Positions 1 through 8,049 are shown, counted from the stretch's first letter. The stretch: 26,121 nucleotides of DNA from JBJSXF01 sp046086225 (GCA_046086225.1 JBJSXF010000137.1:1-26121), one strand, 5' to 3'. Translations and numbers: made by a program. The notes: generated by a model from the sequence alone, not told the origin.

Positions 1-379
1 GATCAGCGCATCGAGATACAGCACCCCGATGACCAACCTGCATACGCTGACGCAAAAGGCCCAAGATGCAGCCTGGGCCGACGAACAAGACACGGTCGCC
101 AGCGTGCGACCATCCGGGGAGAAGGTCAGCGCGAACACTTCCGATGCGTGCATCGGCAGGAGGACCGGCTTCGCCGTACCAAAGAGAGACCGCGGGTCGG
201 GCCACGGCGTTGGCGGCCGAAGTGCGCCCGACCGTGCACACGAGAGCGTCGGACGCGAAGGTGGGTCGGATCGCGACGGCGTGGGGTCGGCCGTCCGTGC
301 CCACCGTGAGGAAGTACGCGAAGGGCGCCTGGCCGTCGGCGGCTTCACGGATCTCGTCGATCGCGACCGGGATGCTCAC
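1..379 (-). pseudogene. PPOX-family (pyridoxamine oxidase/F420-type) gene fragment, broken, runs off the left edge
   Basis: Reading leftwards from a GTG at 379, the first ~66 residues look like the N-terminus of an actinobacterial PPOX split-barrel protein: MSIPVAIDEIREAA, then PFAYFLTVGTDGRPHAVA, then GRTSAANAVARPAVSL. Such proteins bind FMN or F420 and usually run to about 130-150 aa. After residue ~66 (near base 183) similarity to the family stops. The frame stays open to base 1, but its content no longer looks like a split barrel, and a WD40-like stretch appears in the +1-shifted frame. A weak ribosome site (ggagc) lies upstream of the GTG, and TACCGT at 412-417 could be its -10. I read this as a 5' gene remnant joined to foreign sequence. 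A chimeric contig end is the main alternative. Confidence 0.6.
88..183 (-). pseudogene. WD40-repeat scrap in a shifted frame
   Basis: In the minus-strand frame one base off the PPOX frame, residues read ...LLPMHASEVFALTFSPDG and then RTLATVS. This is the diagnostic core of a WD40 beta-propeller blade (a His before the strand, then FSPDGRxLATxS). The match begins where the PPOX similarity ends, near 183, and is lost again near 85, where the expected next strand (RLWD-type) is absent. It is therefore about one blade of a much larger protein, with no start or stop of its own. Local base composition here is less GC-rich than in the rest of the window. Product and origin are unknown. Confidence 0.45.
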
Positions 380-440
380 GCGGCTCGCTCCGGGTGTTCG
401 GGGACGAGGACACGGTAGCCGGGGGTCACGCGCCGACCCG

Positions 441-446
441 TAGGAT
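441..446 (+). promoter_or_regulatory. -10 element (TAGGAT) of typA, leaderless type
   Basis: TAGGAT lies six bases before the ATG at 453, which would put the transcription start at or next to the start codon. The AGGA inside it could instead be read as a weak Shine-Dalgarno. The same spacing in front of six other first-in-unit genes here favours the promoter reading. No clear -35 is visible. Confidence 0.5.
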
Positions 447-452
447 GCCCCG

Positions 453-2285
453 ATGCCCGTACGCGATGATCTGCGCAACCTGGCGATCGTCGCCCACGTC
501 GATCACGGCAAGACGACCCTCGTCGACGCCCTCCTCTGGCAGTCCGGCGCCTTCCGCGAGAACCAGGAGGTCGCCGAGCGGGTCATGGACTCCAACGACC
601 TGGAGCGCGAGAAGGGCATCACGATCCTCGCCAAGAACACGGCGGTGCAGTACGGCGACGTGACCCTCAACATCGTCGACACGCCCGGCCACGCCGACTT
701 CGGGTGCGAGGTCGAGCGGGCCCTGGCCATGGTCGACGGCGTGCTGCTCCTCGTCGACGCGAGCGAGGGGCCGCTGCCCCAGACCCGGTTCGTGCTCCGC
801 AAGACGCTCGAGGCCCGCCTGCCCGTCATCCTCGTGGTCAACAAGGTCGATCGCCCCGACGCCCGCATCGCCGAGGTGCTCGACGAGGTCTACGAGCTGT
901 TCATCGACCTGGGTGCCACCGCCGACCAGATCGAGTTCCCGATCGTGTACGCCAACGCCCGCGCGGGCTGGGCCTCGCTCGAGGAGGGGGTGGAGGGCAC
1001 CGACCTGCGGCCGCTCCGCGACCTCGTCCTCGAGCACATCCCGGCCCCCGAGTACGAGGAGGGGCATCCGTTCCAGGCCCTCGTCACCAACCTCGACGCC
1101 TCGCCCTACGTCGGGCGGCTCGCCCTCTGCCGGGTGCGCAACGGCACGGTGCGCCGCAACGAGCAGGTGGCCTGGTGCCGGATCGACGGCACGATCGAGC
1201 GGGTGCGGATCGCCGAGCTCTCGCGCACCGAGGCGCTCGACCGGGTGCCGGTGGAGGAGGCGGGCCCGGGCGAGATCATCGCGGTGGCCGGCATCCCCGA
1301 GATCACGATCGGCGAGACCCTCGCCGCGCTCGACGACCCGCGTCCGCTCCCGCCCCTCGTCGTCGACGAGCCGAGCCTGTCGATGACGATCGGCATCAAC
1401 ACCTCGCCGCTCTCGGGCACCGAGGGCGACAAGCTCACGGCCCGGCTGCTGGAGTCGCGGCTGCGCCAGGAGCTCGTCGGCAACGTCTCGCTGCGGGTGC
1501 TGCCGACCGAGCGGCCCGACGCCTGGGAAGTGCGGGGCCGGGGCGAGCTGCAACTCGCGGTGCTGGTCGAGACCATGCGCCGCGAGGGGTTCGAGCTCAC
1601 GGTCGGCAAGCCCCAGGTCGTCACCCGCGAGATCGACGGCACGCTGCACGAGCCGGTCGAGCGGCTCACGGTCGACATCCCCGACGACTACCTCGGGGTC
1701 GTGTCGCAGCTGCTCGCGTTGCGCAAGGGCCGCATGGAGCAGATGATCAACCACGGCACGGGCTGGGTGCGGCTCGACTTCCTGGTGCCCGCCCGCGGGC
1801 TCATCGGGTTCCGCACCGAGTTCCTCACCGAGACGCGCGGCACCGGCATGCTCCACCACGTGTTCGACGGCTGGGCCCCGTGGTTCGGTGAGCTGCGCAC
1901 CCGGCGCAGCGGCTCGATGGTGGCCGACCGCCGCGGTCCGGCGACCGGATTCGCGCTGATGAACCTGCAGGAGCGGGGCGCGATGCTCGTGGGTCCCGGC
2001 GCCGAGGTCTACGAGGGGATGATCGTCGGCGAGAACTCCCGGGCCGACGACATGGACGTCAACCCCACCAAGGAGAAGAAGCTCACCAACATGCGCGCCG
2101 CCGGGTCCGACGACCTCGTGCGGCTCGTGCCGCCCCGGCCCATGGCGCTCGAGCAGTGCCTGGAGTTCATCGCCGAGGACGAGTGTGTGGAGGTGACGCC
2201 GAAGACCCTGCGCCTGCGCAAGACGATCCTCGATGCGGGGGAGCGGGCCCGTCGGGTGAAGGCGACCAAGGCGCCCCGAAGCTGA
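453..2285 (+). CDS. typA: GTP-binding ribosome-associated protein TypA/BipA
   Basis: This translation-factor GTPase is a relative of EF-G and LepA that binds the 70S ribosome and supports ribosome assembly and stress growth. At 610 aa it matches the usual ~607 aa of the family. The G1 P-loop is AHVDHGKTT (residues 14-22), G3 is DTPGH (from residue 76) and G4 is NKVD (130-133). The later EF-G-like domains and the conserved C-terminal domain follow, including GLIGFRTEFLTETRGTG, a TypA/EF-G domain V-like signature. The ATG at 453 is preceded by TAGGAT with six bases between, so the mRNA may be leaderless. It stands alone as a transcription unit and ends in a strong hairpin shared with the convergent amidohydrolase gene. 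Nothing in it looks broken. Confidence 0.97.
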   Translation: MPVRDDLRNLAIVAHVDHGKTTLVDALLWQSGAFRENQEVAERVMDSNDLEREKGITILAKNTAVQYGDVTLNIVDTPGHADFGCEVERALAMVDGVLLLVDASEGPLPQTRFVLRKTLEARLPVILVVNKVDRPDARIAEVLDEVYELFIDLGATADQIEFPIVYANARAGWASLEEGVEGTDLRPLRDLVLEHIPAPEYEEGHPFQALVTNLDASPYVGRLALCRVRNGTVRRNEQVAWCRIDGTIERVRIAELSRTEALDRVPVEEAGPGEIIAVAGIPEITIGETLAALDDPRPLPPLVVDEPSLSMTIGINTSPLSGTEGDKLTARLLESRLRQELVGNVSLRVLPTERPDAWEVRGRGELQLAVLVETMRREGFELTVGKPQVVTREIDGTLHEPVERLTVDIPDDYLGVVSQLLALRKGRMEQMINHGTGWVRLDFLVPARGLIGFRTEFLTETRGTGMLHHVFDGWAPWFGELRTRRSGSMVADRRGPATGFALMNLQERGAMLVGPGAEVYEGMIVGENSRADDMDVNPTKEKKLTNMRAAGSDDLVRLVPPRPMALEQCLEFIAEDECVEVTPKTLRLRKTILDAGERARRVKATKAPRS

Positions 2286-2300
2286 ACCGACGCGCTCGAT

Positions 2301-2320
2301 CGGTCGGCGCGGGCCGACCG
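2301..2320. terminator. Bidirectional hairpin between convergent genes
   Basis: CGGTCGGC (2301-2308) and GCCGACCG (2313-2320) form a perfect 8-bp GC-rich stem with a four-base loop. It sits between the typA stop (2285) and the stop of the convergent gene (2329). There is no U-tract on either side, as is common in high-GC actinobacteria, so termination efficiency is uncertain. Confidence 0.6.
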
Positions 2321-2328
2321 GCGGGAGG

Positions 2329-3162
2329 TCAGCGGGCGGCGCGGGTGAGCAGGCGCCGGGCGGTGCCGCCGAGGAAGAGCGCCATCGCCTCGCCGTCGAG
2401 GGGCAGGGCCCGGGCCTCGGCGAGTGAGCGGCGCATCGGGAACCACGGCTCGTCACTGCCCCACAACACCCGGCCCCGGTAGGTGCCCGTGTTCATGAAC
2501 GCGACGAGCGCCGGGTCCATGTAGCGCGGCGCGTACGCGGTGCACGAGAGGTAGAGGTTCGGCCACTTGCGCATGTAGTTCATGAGGAGCTCCTCGTAGG
2601 GGTGCCCCATGTGCGCCACGACCACGGTGAGCCGCGGGAAGTCGATGAGCACGTCCTCGAGCAGCTCGGGGTGCTGCGCCCGCGACCGCACGCGGGGGCC
2701 GGGGATCCCGGCGTTGATCCCGACGGGAATGCCGAGCTCCTCGCACACCTGGTAGATCGGGTAGTGGCGGGCGTCGTTGATCGGTACCTGGGTGGCGAGG
2801 GGCATGATCCGCACCATGGCGAGGGCGGGGTGCTCGGCGAGCGCCCGGATGCGGGCGACGTGCTTGCCGGGTCGCGACGGATCGCCGACCCCGGCGGCCA
2901 CGAGGAAGCGTCCGGGGTAGGCGTCGCAGGTCGCGAGGTGGCGCTCGGCGCCCGACCCGTCAAGGCCGCTCGTGAACACGCCGGTGGTGACGCCCAGCTC
3001 GTCCATCAGCGCGACGAGGGAATCGGCATCGACCGGCTCGGTGTTGCTGCCGAGGTAGCCGGCGACGTGCTCGAACCCGGCCTGGGCGGTGAAGGCTTTG
3101 GCCCCCTCCTCGGTCACGAGGTTGACCCACAGATCGATGATGTCGGACGCTCCGGTCTCCAT
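2329..3162 (-). CDS. Amidohydrolase-family (Amidohydro_2-like) protein lacking several metal ligands
   Basis: The 277-aa protein has the TIM-barrel amidohydrolase pattern of the ACMSD/resorcylate decarboxylase type. VVVAHMGHPYEE carries the barrel His and GSDEPWF carries the late Asp. Relatives usually begin with an HxH motif. Here the equivalent reads IIDLWVNL with no histidine, and the mid-barrel position usually IHTG reads GINAGIPGP. It may therefore bind metal differently or act non-hydrolytically, and its substrate cannot be named. The ATG at 3162 follows a TAGCGT hexamer by nine bases and has no Shine-Dalgarno, which favours this start. It is divergent from the alcohol dehydrogenase gene and convergent with typA. 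Family confidence is good, activity unknown. Confidence 0.8.
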   Translation of the reverse strand: METGASDIIDLWVNLVTEEGAKAFTAQAGFEHVAGYLGSNTEPVDADSLVALMDELGVTTGVFTSGLDGSGAERHLATCDAYPGRFLVAAGVGDPSRPGKHVARIRALAEHPALAMVRIMPLATQVPINDARHYPIYQVCEELGIPVGINAGIPGPRVRSRAQHPELLEDVLIDFPRLTVVVAHMGHPYEELLMNYMRKWPNLYLSCTAYAPRYMDPALVAFMNTGTYRGRVLWGSDEPWFPMRRSLAEARALPLDGEAMALFLGGTARRLLTRAAR

Positions 3163-3170
3163 GGCCCGGG

Positions 3171-3185
3171 GACGCTAGTAGCGTC
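3171..3185. promoter_or_regulatory. Divergent back-to-back -10 elements in a perfect 15-bp inverted repeat
   Basis: GACGCTA-g-TAGCGTC is a perfect inverted repeat with one central base. Each arm supplies a TAGCGT -10 hexamer: 3179-3184 points right at the GTG at 3192 (seven-base spacer), and 3177-3172 points left at the ATG at 3162 (nine-base spacer). The two promoters would overlap almost completely and compete. The repeat could also be an operator for a dimeric regulator. Confidence 0.6.
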
Positions 3186-3191
3186 GCCGCC

Positions 3192-4292
3192 GTGCGCGCC
3201 GCCCTCCTCGAAGCCGCTGACCAGCCCCTCGTCGTCCGCGACGACGTCGACATCGACGAGCCCCGCGCCGGCGAGGTGCTCGTGCGGGTGTCCCACTGCG
3301 GGGTCTGCCACTCCGACCTGTCGCTCGTGAACGGCACGTTCCCGTTCATGGGGCCCGTCGTGCTCGGCCACGAGGCGGCCGGGGTGGTGGCAGCGGTCGG
3401 CGTCGGGGTCACGACGGTCGCGCCGGGCGACCAGGTCGTGCTCACCCCCGTGCCTCCGTGCAATGCCTGCTACTGGTGCCTGCGGGGCGAGTACGGGTGC
3501 TGCGTGAACGCGGCGTCGATCATGACCGGCACCCTCGCCGACGGGCGCACACCGCTCTCCCGCGGCGGCGCGCCGGTGCTGCGGGGCGTCGGGCTCGGCG
3601 CGTTCGCCGAGTACGTCATCACGCCCGAGAGCGGCGCGGTGAAGGTCGCCGAGGACACGCCACTCGAGGTGGCGTGCGTCATCGGCTGCGCGGTCCAGAC
3701 CGGCGTCGGCGCGGTGCTGAACACGGCCCGGGTCGGCGAGGGGGCGACCGTGCTCGTCGTGGGAGCGGGCGGGGTGGGCATCGCGATCGCCCAGGGCGCG
3801 CGCATCGCGGGCGCGTCGCGCATCATCGTCTCCGATCCGGTCGCCGAGCGGCGCGACCGGGCCCGGCAGTTCGGCGCGACCGACGTCGTCGACCCGACCG
3901 CGACCGACCTCGTCGCCGCAGTGCACGACTGCACCGGCGGCATCGGCGTCGACTACGCGTTCGAGGCGGTGGGCCGGGCCGCGCTCGTCGAGGCCTGCCT
4001 GGCCGCGAGCCGCAGCGGCGGCACCACGGTGATGGTCGGGGTCGGCGGGCTCGACGAGACCCTCGACCTCGGGGTGCCCGCGATGTTCACCCTCACCGAG
4101 CGCAAGCTCATGGGCTCACTGCTCGGTGGCTGCAACGGCCGCCGCGACATCCCCCGCCTGCTCGCGCTCTGGCGGGCCGGTCGCCTCGACCTCGACGGCA
4201 TGATCACCGACCGCCGCCCGCTCGAAGGGGTCAACGAGGCGATGGCCGATCTGACCGCCGGGCGAGGCCTGCGCAGCGTCCTCGAGCTCTGA
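3192..4292 (+). CDS. Zinc-dependent alcohol dehydrogenase (class III/NDMA-type MDR family)
   Basis: This 366-aa medium-chain dehydrogenase oxidises or reduces an alcohol/aldehyde pair with NAD(H). Catalytic zinc ligands are visible as C39 in GVCHSD and H60-E61 in GHEAAG. Four structural-zinc cysteines lie in PCNACYWCLRGEYGCC (C90, C93, C96, C104). The Rossmann loop GAGGVG is followed by an acidic strand end (IIVSDP), which indicates NAD preference. The overall pattern resembles actinobacterial class III-like enzymes, some of which use mycothiol or a tightly bound NAD; which applies here cannot be told. The GTG start follows TAGCGT by seven bases with no Shine-Dalgarno. It leads an operon with the next two genes, the last of the acetyl-CoA hydrolase/transferase family, which suggests alcohol or short-chain acid metabolism. 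Confidence 0.92.
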   Translation: MRAALLEAADQPLVVRDDVDIDEPRAGEVLVRVSHCGVCHSDLSLVNGTFPFMGPVVLGHEAAGVVAAVGVGVTTVAPGDQVVLTPVPPCNACYWCLRGEYGCCVNAASIMTGTLADGRTPLSRGGAPVLRGVGLGAFAEYVITPESGAVKVAEDTPLEVACVIGCAVQTGVGAVLNTARVGEGATVLVVGAGGVGIAIAQGARIAGASRIIVSDPVAERRDRARQFGATDVVDPTATDLVAAVHDCTGGIGVDYAFEAVGRAALVEACLAASRSGGTTVMVGVGGLDETLDLGVPAMFTLTERKLMGSLLGGCNGRRDIPRLLALWRAGRLDLDGMITDRRPLEGVNEAMADLTAGRGLRSVLEL

Positions 4293-4297
4293 CGCCG

Positions 4298-4807
4298 ATG
4301 GACGTCACCCTCCCGTCCCAACTCGAGGACTTCGTGCGCGCCCAGGTGCGCACCGGTCGCTACGCCGACGCCCAGGAGGTGGTGGCCGATGCGCTGCGGC
4401 GGCTGCGCGAGGCGGTGAAGGCCGCCGAGGACCCGACGGTCGCCGGCCTGCTGCGCGACGCGATCGGACTCGCCAACCAGGCCCAGCGCGAGGTCACGGC
4501 CGTGCTCGGCCAGGCCGACCGCGAGACCTCGTTGCTCGGCGACGTGGTGCGTAACGCCTCGGCGCTCGCGAACGGCGCGCTCGACGTCGCGCGGCGCGTG
4601 CCCGGGGCCAGGGGGGTCGAGCGGATCGTCCGGGCCCCGCTCGACGGGGTCACTGCGGCCGCGACCCAGGGCGAGCAGCAGGCCCAGGCCATGCGGGGCA
4701 ACCTCGAGTCCACGGCCCAGGCCCTGGGAATGCTCGGCGGTGTGCTCGAACGGCTGGCGGCAGCGGGGCGGATCGTGCAGTCGGTCGTGCCGCCCTCGGG
4801 GCCGTGA
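4298..4807 (+). CDS. Orphan ParD-like ribbon-helix-helix protein with long helical C-terminus
   Basis: Residues 1-34 match a ParD/CC2985-type antitoxin N-terminus: MDVTLPSQLEDFVRAQVRTG, then RYADAQEVVADALRRL. The remaining ~130 residues are Ala/Gln-rich and predicted helical, with amphipathic stretches faintly like a phasin or coiled-coil protein. Ordinary ParD proteins are ~80-90 aa and sit beside a ParE toxin. Here there is no RelE/ParE-like gene next door. The ATG lies five bases after the dehydrogenase stop, and the end overlaps the next gene by four bases (GTGA), so it is probably co-translated with metabolic genes. It may be a small regulator or a structural protein. Function unknown. 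Confidence 0.75.
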   Translation: MDVTLPSQLEDFVRAQVRTGRYADAQEVVADALRRLREAVKAAEDPTVAGLLRDAIGLANQAQREVTAVLGQADRETSLLGDVVRNASALANGALDVARRVPGARGVERIVRAPLDGVTAAATQGEQQAQAMRGNLESTAQALGMLGGVLERLAAAGRIVQSVVPPSGP

Positions 4808-6105
4808 CCGCCCGGGAGCTGCTCCCGGCCGAGGCCGCGGCGCTCGTGCGCCCGACCGACTCGATCGCGGTGCCGCTCGGGCCGGGTGCGCCGATGACGC
4901 TGCTCGCCGCGCTCGGCGAACGTGACGACTGGGAGGCGCTCGAGGTCTTCGGGGCGCTGCTGCTCGACCTGCCCGTGCTCTTCACCCGTCCCGGCGTGCG
5001 CTACCTGAGCGGGTTCTTCGGTCCGGCCGAGCGGCTGCTGCTCGACTCGGGAGCGAACATCGAGATGCTCCCCGCGGATTTCCGCCGCTTCGTCATCCTC
5101 GCCGAGCGCTTCTGCCCACGCGTCATGACCACCGTCGCCACGCCACCGGACGCGCAGGGCCGCATGAGCCTGTCGCTCCACGCGGGGGCCACGGTGCGCG
5201 AGCTGCGCCGGGCGATTGCCGATCCCGACCGGATCGTCATCGTGGAGGTCAACGAGCACTACCCGCGCACGGTCGGCTTGTCGCCCGAGCACCCGCACAC
5301 GCTGCACGTCGACGAGGTCGATGTGCTCGTCGTCGGCGACACACCCCCGTTCGTGCTCGACGATCCGCCGCCGACCGCGGTCGAGACCGCGATCGCCGAG
5401 CACGCCCGTGCCTACATCGACGACGGCTGCACGCTCCAGACCGGCATCGGCGCAGTGCCGTCGATGGTCGTCTCGCTGCTCACCGAAGGGTCGGGGGGCG
5501 ACTACGGGGTGCACTCCGAGATGTTCACGACCGGGCTCATGCGGCTCCACGAGTCGGGCAAGGTGACCAACGAGCGCAAAGGCCAGTTCCGCGGCTTCTC
5601 GGTCACGACCTTCGCGCTCGGCACCCCCGAGCTCTACACCTGGCTCGACGGCAACGAGGCCGTGCGGTTCCTGCCGGTCGAGGTGGTGAACGCCCCGCAC
5701 ACCATCGCCCGCAACCACCAGGTCGTCTCGATCAACGGCGCCCTGGCCATCGATCTCTTCGGGCAGGTGTCGGCCGACCGGGTCGGTGGTCGGCAGTTCT
5801 CGGGCATCGGCGGCCACGAGGACTTCGTTGCCGCCTCGGGGCTCCAACTCGAGGACCGCTCGCTGATCTGCCTGCCCGCCACCGCCGAGATCGACGGGCG
5901 CACGGTCTCGCGGATCGTGAACGCGCTGCCGGCCGGGTCCACCGTCACCACCCCGCGCCACCAGGTTGATGTCGTGATCACCGAGTACGGGGCGGCCGAG
6001 CTGCGGGGGGCCACCACGCGGGAGCGGGCCCGAGCCCTCGCCGCGATCGCCCACCCCGACTTCCGGGCCGAGCTCACGGCCGCGGCCGAGACCGTCGGTC
6101 CCTGA
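4804..6105 (+). CDS. Acetyl-CoA hydrolase/transferase-family protein (4-hydroxybutyrate CoA-transferase-like)
   Basis: The 433-aa protein belongs to the family I CoA-transferases, which move CoA between acyl groups through a glutamyl-CoA thioester. The conserved GIGAVPSMV loop is at residues 214-222. The catalytic glutamate is probably E239 in HSEMFTTG. The C-terminal half has FSGIGGHEDFVAASG and ITEYGAAELRG, typical of acetyl-CoA hydrolase, succinate and 4-hydroxybutyrate CoA-transferases. The GTG start overlaps the preceding stop as GTGA, indicating translational coupling. Together with the upstream dehydrogenase it suggests activation or shuttling of a short-chain hydroxy or carboxylic acid. 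The acyl specificity cannot be read from sequence. Confidence 0.9.
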   Translation: MTARELLPAEAAALVRPTDSIAVPLGPGAPMTLLAALGERDDWEALEVFGALLLDLPVLFTRPGVRYLSGFFGPAERLLLDSGANIEMLPADFRRFVILAERFCPRVMTTVATPPDAQGRMSLSLHAGATVRELRRAIADPDRIVIVEVNEHYPRTVGLSPEHPHTLHVDEVDVLVVGDTPPFVLDDPPPTAVETAIAEHARAYIDDGCTLQTGIGAVPSMVVSLLTEGSGGDYGVHSEMFTTGLMRLHESGKVTNERKGQFRGFSVTTFALGTPELYTWLDGNEAVRFLPVEVVNAPHTIARNHQVVSINGALAIDLFGQVSADRVGGRQFSGIGGHEDFVAASGLQLEDRSLICLPATAEIDGRTVSRIVNALPAGSTVTTPRHQVDVVITEYGAAELRGATTRERARALAAIAHPDFRAELTAAAETVGP

Positions 6106-6111
6106 ACGGTC
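6090..6111. terminator. Weak hairpin at the CoA-transferase stop
   Basis: GACCGT (6090-6095) and ACGGTC (6106-6111) are a perfect 6-bp inverted repeat with a ten-base loop. It straddles the stop codon and faces a convergent gene that ends at 6134. The loop is long and there is no U-tract, so this is only a candidate. Confidence 0.3.
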
Positions 6112-6133
6112 GGGCCTCCGCCGGCGCGTCGGC

Positions 6134-6832
6134 TCAGCCGCCCAGGTCGGCGAAGCTGCCGAGGCGGATCTCGTGGTCGGTGAGCGTGGCCCGCACCGAC
6201 GGGTCGCAGAGCGCGTCGAGCTCGAGTAAACGCTCATCGATGTACGCGGTCGTCACGTCGGCGGCGGCGGCCGGGTGGCAGGCCAGCTCGGTGATGCCGT
6301 CGGGCAGATCGCGGAGCAGCGCCCGGAGGTGGGGGGCGGAGACGAGCTCGGGGAACGGCTCCCCGGTCTCGGTCTGTCCGTAGAAGCCACCCTCGTAGCG
6401 GATGCCCGGCGTGTGGTGCCGCAGGGGCACGTGCAGTTGCTCGGCGAGTCCGATGACGACCGTACGCACCGGGTCGTCGGTGTGTACGTGCTGGTGCGAG
6501 TCGAGGTGCGTCGGCGGACGGCCGACCAGCTCGACGAAGCGCGTCACCTGGGCGGTCACCTCGTCGGCGACTGCGCTCGCGTCGGAGAGATCGACGCGCT
6601 GGTACACGGGCGCCCAGGCCCCGTCGGCGAACGCCCACTCGCCGAGATCGACGTGCAGGCCCACCGCCAGGGTCGGGCAGGTCCGGGCGCAGCGCGCGGC
6701 CTCGTCGGCGAACGGCTGCCGCACCATCATCGTCGTCGAGGTCACGATGCCGTGCTCGTGGGCGCGGATGATGCCCGCGTTCACCCCGGCGCTCAGCCCG
6801 AAGTCGTCGGCGTTGACGATCACCGTGCGCAT
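6134..6832 (-). CDS. ChbG/YdjC-family carbohydrate deacetylase
   Basis: The 232-aa protein has the YdjC (ChbG/HpnK) fold, metal-dependent deacetylases that remove N-acetyl groups from chito-oligosaccharides or lipid-linked sugars. NADDFGLS near the N-terminus supplies the Asp pair (D9, D10). GLHVDLG and LDSHQHVH carry the metal-binding histidines, and ELACHPA is the late His motif. Length is typical for the short members. Its ATG overlaps the stop of the upstream glycosyltransferase by one base (TGATG), making it the last gene of the long minus-strand operon. In that setting it may trim acetyl groups from the sugar handled by the pathway, which is inference. No signal peptide, so it is cytoplasmic. 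Confidence 0.88.
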   Translation of the reverse strand: MRTVIVNADDFGLSAGVNAGIIRAHEHGIVTSTTMMVRQPFADEAARCARTCPTLAVGLHVDLGEWAFADGAWAPVYQRVDLSDASAVADEVTAQVTRFVELVGRPPTHLDSHQHVHTDDPVRTVVIGLAEQLHVPLRHHTPGIRYEGGFYGQTETGEPFPELVSAPHLRALLRDLPDGITELACHPAAAADVTTAYIDERLLELDALCDPSVRATLTDHEIRLGSFADLGG

Positions 6833-8049
6833 CACAGCCCCAGGTCGTCGAGCATGCGGGCCAGCACCGTCTCGGCCCGGAAGTACTCGACGGCGATCTC
6901 CCGGGCGGCCCGGCTGTGGCGCAGGTAGTCGTGTTCGACCGTCTCGATCGCGGCGAGTGCCTCGTCGCTTGTGCGGAACGCGAAGAGACCCTCGCCGGTC
7001 GGGAGGACCGCGCCGAACCCGGTGTCCTGGGTGATGACGGGGCGGCCGGCCGCCAGGTAGCACGCGCTGCGCTCGCTGAACCATCCGCTGCTGAGACGGA
7101 CGTTGAGGTCGCGGGCGACGGCGAACTCGGCCCGGCTCCCCTGGATGAAGTCGCGGTACGACCACGGGTCGAGGGTGAAGGATTCGGCGGCGGTCAGGAT
7201 CCACCGGTTGTCGATCAGGCGGCTCCGGGCATCGTCGTCGACGCCGCGGGTCTTCACCGGCTCGCCCTCGCCGTAGACGATCGACTCGGGTGGCGCGAGA
7301 TTGGTCGCGAGCTCGATCGGCGCCGGCGCCCGTCGGGGCACGTCGACGAAGCGCAGGAACTCGATGTCCTTGCTCCAGAGGTAGCGCTCGCCCCGGAAGT
7401 CCACCTCGCAGCCGTCCTGCTTCCAGTTGGCGACCGTCGTGTAGTTGGGTCCCGCGGGCTGTGTCGGATCCCAGAGATCGACGAGGATCGGCTGGCGCGT
7501 GCGCCCGACGAGATTGGGCAGCGGTGGCACGGGGCTGGCCGGGGTGCCGATGTTCTCGCCGTAGGTGACCGCGGCCCGGTGGCGACCGATGGCGGCGACC
7601 GACATGGCGTCGCCGTTGAACACGTTGATCTCCGGGTACACGGGGTCGGTGCCGAGGTACACGAGGTTGTCGCCGAAGTCGGGCTGATCGGGGCCGGGGT
7701 GGGTGGCGCCGGCCACGTTGAGCACGGCGTCGGCGTCCCGGAGGATCTCGTCGGCCCGGTGCGCTTGCGGCCCGAGCCAGGCCCCGTCGGAGAAGCTCTG
7801 CCGGTAGGCCCACCGGTCACCCAGCCCGAAGTCGTCGCAGATCCGCGCGAGGTACGGCGCTGCGTAGTCGGAGTCGCAGACCTTGTACTGACGCTCGGGG
7901 TCGTAGGGCCAGCTCGACGTGGTCTCCAGGTACACGACGTCGTGGCCCAGGCGCGCGAGCCCGGCGGTGATCTGCATGTGCATCCAGGCCATGCCCGCGT
8001 ACGGGTTGGAGGCCGCGGTACCCAGCACCACCAGGCGCCGCGCGCTCAC
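6832..8049 (-). CDS. Glycosyltransferase, CgeB/GT1-like
   Basis: The 405-aa protein has a GT-B-type layout. The N-terminal Rossmann-like start is VSARRLVVLGTAASNPYAG, followed by a PGM-like loop region that would cover the acceptor (AGMAWMHMQI). The C-terminal donor half contains CYLAAGRPVITQDTGFG and EGLFAFRTSDEA, typical of CgeB-like and GT1 proteins. No membrane segment is seen, so a cytoplasmic or peripheral location is expected. The GTG start overlaps the preceding stop as GTGA, and its own stop overlaps the next ATG. It probably adds a sugar to the glycan or glycolipid of this operon. Donor and acceptor are unknown. Confidence 0.78.
   Translation of the reverse strand: MSARRLVVLGTAASNPYAGMAWMHMQITAGLARLGHDVVYLETTSSWPYDPERQYKVCDSDYAAPYLARICDDFGLGDRWAYRQSFSDGAWLGPQAHRADEILRDADAVLNVAGATHPGPDQPDFGDNLVYLGTDPVYPEINVFNGDAMSVAAIGRHRAAVTYGENIGTPASPVPPLPNLVGRTRQPILVDLWDPTQPAGPNYTTVANWKQDGCEVDFRGERYLWSKDIEFLRFVDVPRRAPAPIELATNLAPPESIVYGEGEPVKTRGVDDDARSRLIDNRWILTAAESFTLDPWSYRDFIQGSRAEFAVARDLNVRLSSGWFSERSACYLAAGRPVITQDTGFGAVLPTGEGLFAFRTSDEALAAIETVEHDYLRHSRAAREIAVEYFRAETVLARMLDDLGL

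Noticed and set aside
426..2456. Long open frame (676 aa) on the minus strand
   Set aside because: It lies antisense to typA, is low-complexity and rich in Arg, Asp, Glu and His, and has no domain. It is a typical high-GC shadow.
4298..4807. Toxin-antitoxin pair
   Set aside because: Only the ParD-like N-terminus is present. Neither neighbour resembles ParE or RelE, so no TA system is called.
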